From assembly GCA_035610365.1 (NCBI GenBank), contig CM069432.1, positions 12,524,001-12,588,000 of the forward strand: a DNA stretch of 64,000 nucleotides, read 5' to 3'. This document shows, piece by piece, positions 9,444-22,600 of the stretch; positions within the stretch are counted from its first letter, which is position 1; each line of letters begins with the position of its first letter. Position numbers and translations under genes: made by a program. Origin of the DNA: Aquatica leii (lineage: Eukaryota; Arthropoda; Insecta; Coleoptera; Lampyridae). The notes beneath the pieces are model-generated. The model searched no databases, had not been told where the DNA came from, and saw only the letters and a program-made list of their open reading frames with translations.

Positions 9444-12304
9444 AATGGATTAACACTAGATAAAATCGATTTTTAGGTAGAAACGTTCCAAAGATGTTAA
9501 TCACGCAGCATGTCAACAACAAATTCCCACCCAACTCGCCGTCCTTGTCGCTGCTGTCTATTACCTATCTGTCTTCGCGTGCCGTCATTCGTCTTTTTGT
9601 GCTCGACGAGTGAAGACCTGTGTCTCTGTGCAGTGCAATACACGTGATACAATATAGAAAACAACGGTTTTTCATTCATGGTGAGTATAAATTACCTTTT
9701 AATCGTCAAAACTTATTTTTTGTCCTGGGAAAATTAAAAAGAAATCGACAAAAGTCTTCTAGTATGTAGTATATTATTATAGTACTATTTTTTTTTAGAT
9801 CATTGATCGTCAAGATGTCTAAACGTACTACATTGCAAGCGTCACTGTTTATCTATTTTACAAAGGCTCTAAAGACGAACACTGCAAGTGACTCATCTAC
9901 ATCTGCTAGACCTATTGTCTTTGAGGCAAGCACATCGTCTTCTTTTTCTACGTGTACTGAGATCAGTCAAGTAAGACCCGAAGAAAGCTACTTACTAATT
10001 CACCACTTTGATTTGGGAAACTATGTAGGTAACCAATTAGATTATGACTTAAAATTTAAGTTCCTGAGTACTCCGTGGACGCCAGAGAAAGATTTCAAAT
10101 TTCTAGTAAGCGTAAGTGGAAAGAAAAACCTTCTATTTCAAAGACAGTGGCTTGATTGGTAGCCGTGGCTCGTTTATACGAAAAATGACGGCGCACTGTG
10201 CAAATATTGTGTAATTTTTTCACATCACACCGTAGGAAAAGGAGGCAATCAGGTTACCAAATCTCTTGTGACAGTTCCGTATAAAAAATGGAAACACGAA
10301 ATCGAAGACTTCGAATCCCATCAATCGAAACAATACCATTACGAAGCTGTGGTTGAGGGCTGCAACTTTTTGAAAACTATGCAAAACCAACACTTGGATA
10401 TCAGGAACGTTATTGACTCAGGGAGAATAAAGCAAGTAGAAGAAAATAGAGAAAAATTATTTTCAATTGTGGAAACTATAAAGTTTTGTCGGCGTGAAGA
10501 ACTGGCTTTGAGAGGAACAAACGATTATGGCCCTGTTTCTGTGACTGATGAGGAGCCAGTCACAAATGACGGCAATTTCAGAGCCATCTTAAGAATGAGG
10601 ATGAAATGTGGTGATACAAACTTGCTGAAACACTGCGAAAACATTGCTCTGAACGCGACATATATGAGCGCTAAGGTCCAAAATGATCTGATATCAATTT
10701 GCGGGGAAATAATTCAGAAGAAAATTGTAAAATGTTTAAATGAAGCAAAGGTGTTCTCCGTTTTAGTAGACGAAACTTCTGAAATTTCGGGACACGAACA
10801 ACTTTCACTATGTGTTAGATACACAAAAAAGGTCGAAACTTGTTATGTGGTGAAAGAAGATTTTCTCGGATTTGTAAAGGTCGATAATACAACTGTACAA
10901 CCATTGGCTGACACGATCATAGCTTCCCTGAAAAACCTCGACATTGATTGCAACAATATGGTGGGACAGGGGTACGATGGTGCAGCTGTGATGGAAGGTG
11001 CTTTTAATGGCGTTCAAGCAATAATACGGAAATCATTTCCTCGAACTCTGTCCATTGCAGCTCTCATTCTTTAAACTTGGCCCTTTGTCATTCATGTAAT
11101 GTACCTTCTATAAGAAATTGTATAGGAACTGTGAAAGCAATCGGAAATTTTTTGAGAGCATCTCCAAAGCGGACAAACTTCCTTCAGGCGCGCATTAGGG
11201 CCAACTTTCCTGATGCAACATAGCAGAAATTAACACCAATGTGTGAAACGCGGTGAGTGGAAAATCACAACGGCTTGTTAAAATTTAAACAAATTTTTAA
11301 ATCTATTATTGAGACTTTAGAACAATTCAGCACAGACCTGGATATGGAGACCTCAACCAAAGCTTCTTCTTTTCTGAGATCTGCTCTTGCCAGCGAATTT
11401 GTGGTATCACTATGTTTTTTATCGAAGGTATTTGCAGCAACATTAACAGTATGCAAAGTCCTACAGTCACCTCTGTGTGACTTAATAACAGCTGTCGACC
11501 ATATTGAGAACGTAATATCGCGCGTTCAAGATATTCGATCCAATATTGAAAAAGAATTTTCAAATTCATTTACAGAAGCAAAGGATTTATTGGCCGATGT
11601 CAATGAAGAGATCAAGCTTCCACGGTTGACATCAGTACAAAAGCATCGCGCAAATCCAAATACTAACTTCTCAGCTCAAAATAAGATTTACTGATCACAA
11701 GAAAGTGATTGCTGCTATGTACACTCTTATACCAACAGTCTGTTCCGAGAAGGAAACGCCATTCCCAAGAGAGGACCTAGTGATGTACGATGACCTGGTG
11801 GAACTAGACGAGGCACAAGGCGAATTTTAACTATGAAAATTGTTGTTACAGGGCAAAAGCCCTTCGGACCGGCCTTCTTGCGCCATTGAAGCTGTCGGAG
11901 AGTGCAACAGACAATTGTATCCCAACATTTATATGTTGTTGAACATCGTGCACCCCGGAAAGGTCATTTCCACACTTAGGCGCCTAAAAACCTACCTACG
12001 GAATTCTTGTGGACAAGAGAGGCTAACCGGGTTGGCCCTAATGGCAATTCACAGAGATGTCATCATCCCAACTGATGATGTTATAACCGAATTTGCTCAT
12101 AAAAAGTCTAGAAGGCTTGATTTTGTATTGTGAATTCACTGAACTGGAAATTTGAGGTTTTTAGTTTTAAGAACGAATGTGCTAGTACAGTTTTTTCTGT
12201 GGCGGGCTTTTCCCGTGCCAATGTAATGGTAATTAATTAAATTTGAATTAGCAGATCTGTTTTATTGAGACCCCCTCCGAAACAAAAATCTGGGCACGGC
12301 GCTG
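9444..12304 (+). mobile_element. hAT-superfamily DNA transposon (ZMYM1-like), degenerate
   Basis: The transposase frame is open in pieces from 9815 to 12133. The right end at 12283-12304 is a hAT-like terminal sequence (reverse complement begins CAGCGCCGTGCCCAGATTTT). No matching left terminus was found near 9430-9800, so the left border is set by the end of the macro reading frame. 9500-9680 is non-coding leader sequence. Confidence 0.68.
9815..12133 (+). pseudogene. hAT transposase pseudogene (TTF/DUF4371-type)
   Basis: Start ATG 9815 (MSKRTTLQASLF). A TTF-type zinc finger follows (WLDW then a TAG stop, PWLVYTKNDGALCKYC, 10140-10220), then the DUF4371-like domain in an open stretch 10268-11074. 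This has VFSVLVDETSEISGHEQLSL (first catalytic-aspartate region) and GQGYDGAAVMEGAFNGVQAI (second region). Later pieces are 11257-11694 and a dimerisation-like end 11840-12133 (YPNIYMLLNIVHP, RLTGLALMAIHRD). Such proteins are annotated as zinc finger MYM-type protein 1-like in insects. The internal TAG, the frameshift after 11074 and breaks at 11694-11840 make it a pseudogene. Confidence 0.8.
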
Positions 12305-12553
12305 AATTAACAACTTATATAAATAAATTATGAATATAATAAAATAAATTTATGAAAATACTTTTTTAAATTATTTTTCAATACTCAAAACTCACATATG
12401 AACGTAATACAAATTTGGGGAGTTATTTTAAATTTGCACAAAGGCGCCACAAGTGTTAGGCGCGGGACTGCGTATGTTCGTATCTTAATAAATGCACAAG
12501 CTTAGGATATACAAACAATTTACCAAATGCATGAAATACGTTAGTAAACATAC

Positions 12554-13650
12554 CTTGTCAACATTTCTAACGGTGGCGTTATTAAACCAATTTCGTTCAT
12601 ATCGGTTCTAGTCATATGTTGAATTTGTAACCCACCTGCTTGTATTAAACTGACTAGAAAGCTTTCGATCCAGCCTGGGTTACCACCGCTCTTTGCTTGT
12701 ATTAACCTGTAAAAAAGATACACATACGGCCACTACTAATGAAAACACTGAGATAAATTAATATATACTTACTTTTCTAATTCCGGTGGAATTGCACGAA
12801 CGTTTAAAATTTGACAAGCCAAACCAGCTTGGAACCATTTATCAATCGGTTGTAAATGAATTATTTTAATTTTTTTATTATTAAATGTGTGTATTGCTTG
12901 TTTGCTAAATTGGTTGTTAGTACACATCGTCAATACTATGAACACCAAATCCATGTCAAGTAATATATCGATAAAATGCCAAGATTCATCGTCAATATAT
13001 TCAGCATTATCAATGCCTATAACCCACATTGTTATAAATCCCTAAAAATAAACGATGAATCGCATTTGTATAATTTGTGAGCGTGTTATTTACCACATAA
13101 CACAGTTGTTTAATAACTATTTGCAGAACTTCTAATTTATTTTGGTTAGATAAAGCTTTATAAGCAGCACTTTTTTCAAAATTAACGTTAAATACTTTGT
13201 TAAGAGAGCAAAACCAATCTGAGGACTTTAATTTCTGAAGCCTTAATTTCAGCTTGGTTTCTTTATCCTCAATTGTACTTAACTCTGTTAATCCTAGAGG
13301 CATCGATAATATACGGTGAATTGTATAATAAGGAACCTTTAAAAGTCGATTAAGCTTTGAATAAAGCACAATAAAATATTACTTTTTCGTCTCTTTTTAT
13401 AAGTGTAAATCTATTAACTGGTATCGACGAAGGAGTTACGTAGACAAATTCATCTAGCATGCGCGTTTTACCAATACGCGGATCTCCGTGAATTAATATA
13501 GAGTGAAAACACTCCGATTCTATCAGAATTTTACTTTTTCCTTTTTCTTTAACAGATTCTACGCATTCATTAAGCAGTCGTCGATAAAGTTTTACATGAT
13601 CCGATCGACCAAGCAAAGGAAATGGGTTAATCACAATTTGTCCTTGTATT
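12554..13650 (-). CDS. ADCY10: ADCY10-like exons 9-12 (P-loop NTPase module)
   Basis: Exon 9 (13650-13383) begins the ATPase-like region typical of soluble adenylyl cyclases: NPFPLLGRSDHVK, then a Walker A motif GDPRIGKT (residues 608-615). Exon 10 (13336-13094) is mostly helical. Exon 11 (13041-12773) has the Walker B-like strand MWVIGIDNAEYIDDESWHF. Exon 12 (12706-12554) has GGNPGWIESFLVSLIQAGG. Introns are short (42-66 bases) and all donors and acceptors are canonical. The module's function in cyclase is unclear; it may regulate the catalytic half. The last donor (GTATGT, 12553) shows that the gene continues leftward, where a hAT and a Gypsy element lie. Confidence 0.88.
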
Positions 13651-16600
13651 CTATAAATTATAAAATTATTATAAATTAATTCTTTAAGTTATAGAAAGGA
13701 TAATTCATTTTGGACCAACAGAGGTTTTAATTATAAAATATTCTAAGACAAAACAAAAATTATTAAAATAGACAAATACGAGCACAAGATAAAACAGAAA
13801 ACTCTAGCTCAGTGATTTCCAAACTCTTTTAGGTCACGGGCCCCTGTTCCAAGACTTGGTTACGGACCCCTGAGTGTTCTGCTACACATCTTTGAATTAC
13901 TTCTGGAGGAATTGCTTCACATTCTGTTATGATTTTTTGTCGAAGTTCTTCCAAATTATTCGGGCGATTGGCATACACCTTATTTTTTAAATAGCCCCAC
14001 AGGACAAAATCCAGTGGCGTGAGATCTGGTGATCTAGGTAGCCACTCGATGAAACCTCCTCGCCCTATCCAACGATTTGGAAACGTTTGGTTTAAAAATT
14101 CCCTTACTTGTCGACCATAGTGGGCTGGAGTTCCATTCTGTTGGAAGCAAACATTGTTATCTTGCCCAAACAAACGGTTTAAAGTGGGCACAATTTGGTT
14201 TTGCGACAAATCTAAGTATAGTTCTCGCAATTTAACTTTCAATGCACGTCATTAATGACGTAAAATTCATACCACCTTATTTATAGTAAGAATTAAATAA
14301 ATACTGAATTGTCTTATGGAATTTTTTTTGTCAAGTTGTTGGTGTGTTTACTACAGTTGCAGCGTTGTTGGCATCTGTCAAAATTAATTTGTTTTTTTTT
14401 ACGTCAAAGTGCTCATTGTTTTCTATAATTATTTTTGATACAAAACTGTACTATTTTGAGCTTGAACGAGATAGTGGTTGTCCATTGATATCAGTAAATG
14501 CTGTGCGAGAGATACCCTTTTACATAATATTTAAATTGTGGTAATACATACATATATTCTACAGTTGGTTTTGTATCTACAGCGGTTGCTAACAACGAGG
14601 TTCTTAGATCTCCTAAAAAACGTAAGCGTAGTAAACCTGTTACGATTGTAGAAACTTTTAATGAAAACGTAATTCGCAATGTAATATACAAAATGTACGA
14701 AAACAGTAAGTTTATATGATAATACCGACAACATGGTTGAATTACTACGTCACTGACATTAATGACGTGCATCGAAAGTTAAATTGCGAGAACTATATCA
14801 GGCACTATTTAGATTGCCTTGGATAAAAAAGGGCCCAACTATTCGGTTATTTATGATGCCATCCTAAACGTTCAGCTTCTGTGGATGCTGAGTATGAGAT
14901 TCTACCATCCAGTGTGGGTTTTCCAACGCCCAATATCTAAAGTTGTGCTTGTTAACTTGTTTAATTTAAACAAAATGTTGCTTCGTCGCTAAAGCAAATT
15001 CTGTTTGGCAAAACATCTTCACGATTCTGCAACTCCTCAAAACTTTCACAGAATTGAAGCCGTCTGTTGTAATCTTCGGCGTCTAGTCCTTGATGAAACT
15101 GAAGCTTGTATAGCTTTGCGTTTGCATTTTTCAGAATTGTTTTCACTGACATACTGCTGATGCCGTGATTCCAATGCCAGTTGGTTGGTTGAAGTGTTTG
15201 GTTCTTCAATGATACTCTGGATAACCTCAATGCTCGTATCCAAATCGGTGGCAGTTTAAGCCCTTCCACTTCGTCGAATATCTTTCACACTTTTGTGTTC
15301 AAGCATATTGCATACGTTTTTTTAACGGCAGATTTTGTAATTAGTACTTCCCTTTTTGGATAATTTGCATTGAAAATGTCGCTGGTAGCTTGATACGTTC
15401 TTCTTCGAACACCGTAACCCAAAATAATCAAAATTTCGATACGATCCCCTTCAGTGAGTTCCATTTTAATAAATGCAAAAACTGTTACGAACTATAACAC
15501 AGTAGCACCACTATGAATAATAGGAAAAAATTTCCCGTATCAAAATTTTATAAAGAATAGAAAATATCCGGAAGTATGTCTTACATACTCCCCCAAAGTT
15601 TCAAACCGTTAATCCCTTCGGTTTTCAAGTTATAAGCATGTTTTCATACTTTTGTATAACCTTGTATAATTGTTTTTATCAACTTAAACAAGAGTATAAC
15701 TTTGCTTAAATAAATTTAAAGTATAAAGAGATATCAATTTTATACAAATATACTTACGTAACGAAAGTACGCTATCTGCGTAACAATACAAAAAATTATC
15801 CTTTTTGTACAAGACTAGAAAAGTTTGTTGTATGCGATTTACATCAAGCACAACACAGACATAAATTGTTGATTAGATGCACGACTTTTTTATAGTTCAT
15901 ATTATTAGACTAGTTGGTGCAGGTATCGGCGCTATTGCGCTTTTGTATAAACCTGTATAAATACACCTGACTCACCGCGATGCCTTTTTATTTTAAAAAT
16001 GTTTCACAATTTCTAAATTTTATGTTAAGCTTAAGTGCAGACTCCTTGACGTTGTTCCGGCACTCCTAAATCGACTTTAATTGTCCACGGACTCCCTGAA
16101 TGATCTCGGGGATCCGTGGGGGTTCGTAAGGACCACTTTGGGAACCACAGCTCTAGCTAATGCGTTGAATAGTAATATCATAAAATTTTCCAAAAATTCA
16201 AATATATGCGGCGGTAATAATGCGACGAACAAATGAAATATCCTAATTCAAATTTACATAAAATTCGAACAGTTTCCAAAATTGGTTGCGATCTCGTCAC
16301 CGCCTTACCCGCTTCTCTTCCTCCGGTTTTGTTTTACTAACTTATTACTAAAATTAACTCCCACAAACTATGTTACAAGCTTTAGGTCTTACGAACCTTG
16401 CACGGCCAACTCACACAGTCGGAGATAGGTTCAAGGGAATTATAATTAAAAGGGCGCCAGATCAATTCTAATTAACACTTCTGCCTCGATCACGACAGAC
16501 GGTCTAAACTTGTAACGAATTTTCAGGTTCGTAATCCTTGTTACTCTGGTGTTCGGGTAACCACAATTAAAAGAGAAAGGTATGTTACCATAAAAGAAAG

Positions 16601-19600
16601 ATTAACAGGTATAAAAACTTTAATGTAGTAACGTAGAAGATTAACAAGAGTATATTTGATTTCTCAATTCATAAATGCCAGAAATATTGGCAACACACAA
16701 TACATAAGTTAAGTTAAATCGAAATAGCGAAGAAAATTTCGTAACAAATATTGTTTATACACAGCATATGCGATACACACAAAATGATAATTGAAATTAC
16801 CTTAATGGTATTGTAAAAGTAAACGTAATTATGGAAATTAACATTAGTCAAAGTTCCGTGAGTGACTTTTATGACAGCGAAGAAAAATAATTAAACAGAC
16901 CCAAAATCTAGTACCTACTTGTCCAAAGAAAACGTTTCCCCCGGTAGTAGTCTAAAATAGATATTGAATAGCAAATCGTGTCACACAATAACTCACGAAG
17001 ATAGGAAGCTACAAAATCGTTAATAATAATAAATTAAATGAGATATAAAAACCCGTTGTATCGAATGCTGTTAGTTGTAATTACAAACAGGTGGGTGGTA
17101 ACGCAATCGACTGGTGTATAAGAAATAACATCTCCAAAATAATGCTTGTCGAGGCTTCGTTTTCGTCGTAGATAATATATGCCTTCCTAAAATCTTAAGC
17201 GTTCGGTAACGGTATTTATCAATAGTAATTATTCTTCATTGAATCGAACATGTGATCAAAGCGTGGCGAAACGGCTATCAAATTAATACAGAAATCCTAA
17301 TAAACCGGATGCAAAATATCTTACCCTGTGCCGAATAGATTACAATAAATTCGTAATTTACTTATAATTTCGTACTCATCACAGTGGATACACTTAGAAT
17401 TTTAGGAATTAGGTCAAATTTACGACACAGACCGTCTCACGTAGTTGACAGCTTCAAAATGAATCAGCAACCTGTCAGTAACCCAAAAAGATCGGCAGAA
17501 GGCGTCAAAACCAGAATCTAATTTTAATTCGATGTACAGGGTATTACGTTATGAACATTTCGCACGTAACAGAATTTCCCCCCAGCAAGATAAATGCGTG
17601 GAGCAGGGATAACGAAACAAAAGCTAAAATGAAGACAGAAATTTAGGTAAACGCCAAGGATAGAACCCTAAAATCCAAAACCAACCCAAAATACAATAAC
17701 ACCCAATTCTAGAAGGAACGTAGATGAAAGAGGTTTTCCCAATTTGCTAAGCATCACCAACCAGATGTGTCCAAAAGTCGCATGAAGCGGAATGATACTC
17801 CAAAGAATCAAAAACTCAACCAACAAAAGAGAAGTATCAGAACAGGTACTCGTTGAAAGTAGACAACAGTAGTTACGCTATAAAGCAAGAAAACAACGCA
17901 GTCCCAAAGACCTCACTGATAGACAATCTTAAGCAAACCAAGAGAGAAAAAAGAAGTATAGGAAAGAAAGAAGTTTAGACCACGGTCAAGGACAATGCCC
18001 TAAAATCCCTTGAAACCCCAACCCACGAATACAAATCCCGCCCTGAATATAAATCTCTAGGAAACCCCTCAGGAAAAGGACAAAGGTACTATAGGAAAAT
18101 GGAAAAGGAACGGTACGCACAACCACGAGACTAGGAAACACCCCAGGAATCCTATTGCAGCCTAAGGTTTCCTCGTTGGAGTTGCGGACGATTATGTGGC
18201 GTCGGAATCTTAATCACATCTCAAGCCCTCGCGGCAAGATGTCAAAGCGCGTCGTTGAGCCCCCCAACGTTAGCCCACACAAGCGCACGTCACCGCAATC
18301 AGTACTCGCTTGCCCACCATAGTCTTCCTCCCACCCAGGACGTATTCTGATCCACGACCAGAGGGAACAAGACCCAGGAAATCCCTCCACCCTGAAGTAG
18401 ATAAAAGAAATGAAGCATCCCATAATTTTGCCTTAAAATCCAAAATAAAAAGGACCACAGCCCGCAATGGCTCGACTGTAGCCGGAAGCGGTGCCTGCTG
18501 TACAACCACAACATCCTATGCGCCGGTTAAGAAGAATTGGTCACCCCTGCCAAGCTCCGTCAAGTCCGCCGTACGGCCCCCGAAAAGTATATTGCCTGGT
18601 CTAGAGCTTGAGGCTACCGGGTCAGAGACAACCAACCTTCCCGAACGCATAGCCGTCAGGTTCCCACAACAGCCCCCCCACTCATGGAGACAGATCGAAA
18701 GAAAAGAAAGAAAGACAGGAAAACAGAAGCAGAAAAGAGAGTACGATGGTGTTGTACGGCTCGACTACCTCTCCCTAGATAGCCGATCCCGAGTTACCTA
18801 CCCTACTGCCCAACCAACCGCCCAAATGCAGTAAGAAAACAAGAAAACCCAACAAAAACCCGAAACGTCAATACATAGTGTGAAGAACTCACTCACACTA
18901 GACTTGGATGGAGATATATTGCTGTATAGTCGTCAAAAGACGGTATAATATCCTTCTCAAAAAATAGAACTAAACCAAAAATAATAATAACCCACTACGG
19001 GTAGCCCTTATTAGGCGAACTAACTAAAAGTTCCTAACCTACTAAATCCCAAAAAGAATAATAAATAAAACTCATGAAAGGTCTGACAAAGACCACTCAG
19101 CACCAAACTAAAACCAACGAAGGAATATCATTAATAAGGAATCTGGTTACAGTCGACGAAGTCGTATTACTCTAACTGAGTAAAGAAATGAACCAGCAGT
19201 CCGATCAGTCACTAAACCCCAGGCCAAAGAGTGAAGTGACCACCAAACCTAGACGTAAACCTAATAACCACTAACACAGACGGACATTACATTTGCCTAA
19301 CGTCAATTGTAGAATCCAAAAGAACCGAAGAAAGTGACCCAAACCGAAAGCAAAGTTATTTACCCAGAGAAACGACAGATAGTCTAGAACGTAGTTTACG
19401 TCGCTTACGCCGACGAGGATATAATAACGACACGTTGACCGACCGACGGTTTACCTGGTGTGGAGTCTCATTCGAATGTACTGGGTGACAAGATAGGAAT
19501 GCAAAGTGTTGTATCTCGGAAACTATTTGTCGTAGAGAGTTTTTCCAACGAGATCGAGTTCGTTAAAATCCGTTCATTCGTTTCTAGGAGTTACAGCTGT

Positions 19601-22600
19601 TTATTTACAAGAAAACATTGAATCACTGCTCACTACTTCATTTTAATTAACGTCAAAAAGTGTTAACCAAAAAGTACCCGAATAAAGCTTAGCTTTAAAA
19701 AGCATATATATTTTTGGTACATTTAGTAGACGTATGTTAGTGAATCATTTTAAATGTTTTCGATAGTGGTTACGCTCCTTGGCAGTCGTCTTGGAAACCT
19801 GAAAATAATTTCCACGATTTTATTTTTTTTACCGCAAGTCTCTACGACGACTAGTTTCCGAGATTTAAACTACCGATATACAAAAATATTATGATATTAC
19901 CCCACTTGTTCTTTAAACTCATAAATAGGTCCCGCATTTTTGATTCCTTTTAAGGGCTTAGCTTCTTGTAGAATAAAATTTTTTGCATCTAGTTTGCTAT
20001 GCAAAAATGTTTCACGGTCGCAAGTTACTTTGCCAGGGTATGCTATCATTAACCTAGCTGCTTTGTTTACTGTTAAGCTTATCACGGTGTATTCTCTTCT
20101 TAACGCATGTCCAACAACTCCACAGTAAGTCATTCCTACCATAAAGTAAAATCTAAAATTTTCTCAAAAAATATTGTAAAAATACCTGTTGTGACAGCCG
20201 CCGATGTTGATAGGACATTTAGTTTAGAAAGTGCTTGGAAGCATTCTGATGCACATCTAAGACCCATTTGACTTTCCAATTCACTTTTGTAACCTCTTAA
20301 ACCAAACAGTAATACAAACATTAAGTCTTTGTCAAAAAGAGATAGTTTGTTTACAGTTCCTTGCATCTCATCTACCAATCTGCAATAGGAAATTAATCAA
20401 AATAGCAATAAAGGTACTTTTTTATTACGCGCACACCCGTCGATATGTCATATCTATTAATTCAATTTGGGCTGGTACATCCATTTTAGCGTCGATAACA
20501 ACGTTTAAAAAAACGATAACAATTTGTCTCATTTCCGTAAGATACTCTAAAGGCTGATCTAAGTCGATTCCCCTCATTATTGATGGAATAATAAATTTTC
20601 TAAGATCTTCTTTTAAATTCATTTTTGCTGCGTAGTTGACACTTGGTCTTACTAAAATTTCAGTATGTTGAATTTTTAAGGACGTTAAATAAATAAAACA
20701 GAATGGCAACAGTTATAAAAATTGAGTAATCGAAATATTTATCAAAAAGCAAATTATCATTTTACTATACTTGAAAAATCTTCAAACTTTAAATCGGTGA
20801 GAACCAAACTGTCATTTTCTATATCTTCGTCTTCGTTTTTGCTCGAAGTTTGGGACAAAGTATCTGACTCTGGAACACCTATGTACGATGTAACAAATGA
20901 ATACAAATCAACCGACACATTACCTATTTTATCAATTTTGTTAGAAGTTCCTGGTCGCCAACTTGGAGTAATGTTTTTGATCTAAGAAAATATAACAATC
21001 GTATTAACGATAAAATGTGGTATCAACGATTGGAATCAAGACTTATTCGAAGTTATTTAAAAAGCGAGTTGAATATTCTATCGGAGTCACGGATGGTTAA
21101 GCTCGACCCTGATTGGGTTACGGTTGCTAGGGGGCGTGTTTTCGATAAATTACTAATGAGCGGGAACCAAAGAGAGGACGAGTTTTACGAACAGGTTTCT
21201 GATGCTGCTATGGGTTCTCCTCTATCTTCTGTTGTAGCTAACAGTTTTATGGAATCCTTTGAAACGGTTGCTTTGGAATCATCAATATTAAAACCTAAAG
21301 TGTGGTTTAGGTATGTGGACGACACGTTTATTGTTTGGTCTCATGGTCATCTTGAATTGTCTAAGTTTCTTGATCATCTTAACAATCAACACTTAGATAT
21401 CAAATTTACTAAGAAAATCGAAAGTAATGGTACTCTTCCATTTCTTGACGTTCTTGTGACTCGTAAGCCGGACGGACTTCTGGGCTATTCTGTTTATTGC
21501 AAACCCACCCATACGGACAGATACCTTCATGCTTCGTCTCATCATCATCCTGCACAGAAACGTTCTGTTATTGAATCTTTGGTCCATCGTGCCTTTTCTA
21601 TTTGCCAACCTGAGAATCTAGACTCGGAACACCGTCATCTTACTAGAACCTTAGTGAACCATGGTTATGTAAAGCGAGATATTTATAGAGTTAATCGTCG
21701 TCTACATCCACGTACTCGATTACCTAAAGACATTTCTACTCCCGAATCCAACCCGAAATTGGCTTTTTTACCCTACATTCACAAGGTTACAGATCAAATA
21801 GGGAAACTTCTTCGTAAGAATGGTATTAAACCCATATTTAATTCGACAGGCAAAATCTCTCAGATTCATCCTTCTCCCAAAAACAAATTTCCTACGCTTT
21901 CATCTCAAGGTGTATACCAAATTCCTTGTTCATGTGGTTTAGTTTACATTGGTGAAACCGGTAGTTCCGTCATTACTCGCATTTCAGAACATGATCGTTT
22001 TATAAGGAAAAGGTATATTTCCAAGTCTGCGGTTGCTAAACATCATTTTACTACAGGTCACAAAATAGATTGTGATAATGTTTCGTTGATTGCCAAATCT
22101 CCATTCTTTTTCAACAGGAAATTCTGAGAAAGCATAGAAATCATCAAACACTCCAATAACTTCAATCGCGATCATGGTTTTGAGCTATCCCTTCTTTGGT
22201 TCCCGATCATTAGTAATTTATCGAAAACACGCCCCCTAGCAACCGTAACCCAATCAGGATTTTTTTTGCTGCAAATATGTATCTAAATTGTATCATAAAG
22301 ATTTAAATTTTTTGCCAAATTTTCTATTTATGTTCTATGCTTAAGTATTAAATGAATGTTATAGCCCTTAATTAAAAAAAATTAGGGCGTGTACTAGTGT
22401 ACACATGTAAGAAGTGAAACTTCTTTATGGCCTTATTTTTCGCAAAATGATCTACATGCAACTTTTCAGAAATTGGTTAAATAAAGTTAAATTAGATAAA
22501 TTTTAAACAAAAGGATTTTATTATCATAGACATGAATACAAATTTTTGTAAATCAATTAATTAATTTTTGTAGATTCAATTTCATATTTCAGTTACCATA

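Larger units (their letters stand above)
13810..16150. mobile_element. hAT non-autonomous element with 8-bp target duplication, carrying a mariner
   Basis: Left end CAGTGATTTCCAAACT and right end (reverse complement) CTGTGGTTCCCAAAGT are matching hAT-like termini. Both are flanked by the same eight bases, CTCTAGCT, at 13802-13809 and 16151-16158. An 8-base duplication is diagnostic for hAT-type insertion. No hAT transposase is present. Almost all of the interior is a mariner with its own MITE. It sits in intron 8 of the adenylyl cyclase. The part 15480-16120 is AT-rich and shows no gene. Confidence 0.85.

Noticed and set aside
9444..9800. Left terminal inverted repeat of the hAT element
   Set aside because: No sequence resembling the right terminus was found here; the left border remains unset.
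4963..12706. Direct joining of cyclase exon 12 to the exon at 5295
   Set aside because: Phases do not match (joining gives an immediate stop), and the human protein has hundreds of further residues in between, so a direct link is unsupported.
16371..19600. LTR A as a solo LTR
   Set aside because: Flanks ACTA and GAAT differ, unlike the matching 4-base flanks of the two solo copies, so it is part of a longer insertion.
21015..21150. N-terminal 45 codons of the Penelope reading frame
   Set aside because: They lie in intron sequence and the inverted arm. The frame is open by chance before the real RT motifs begin.
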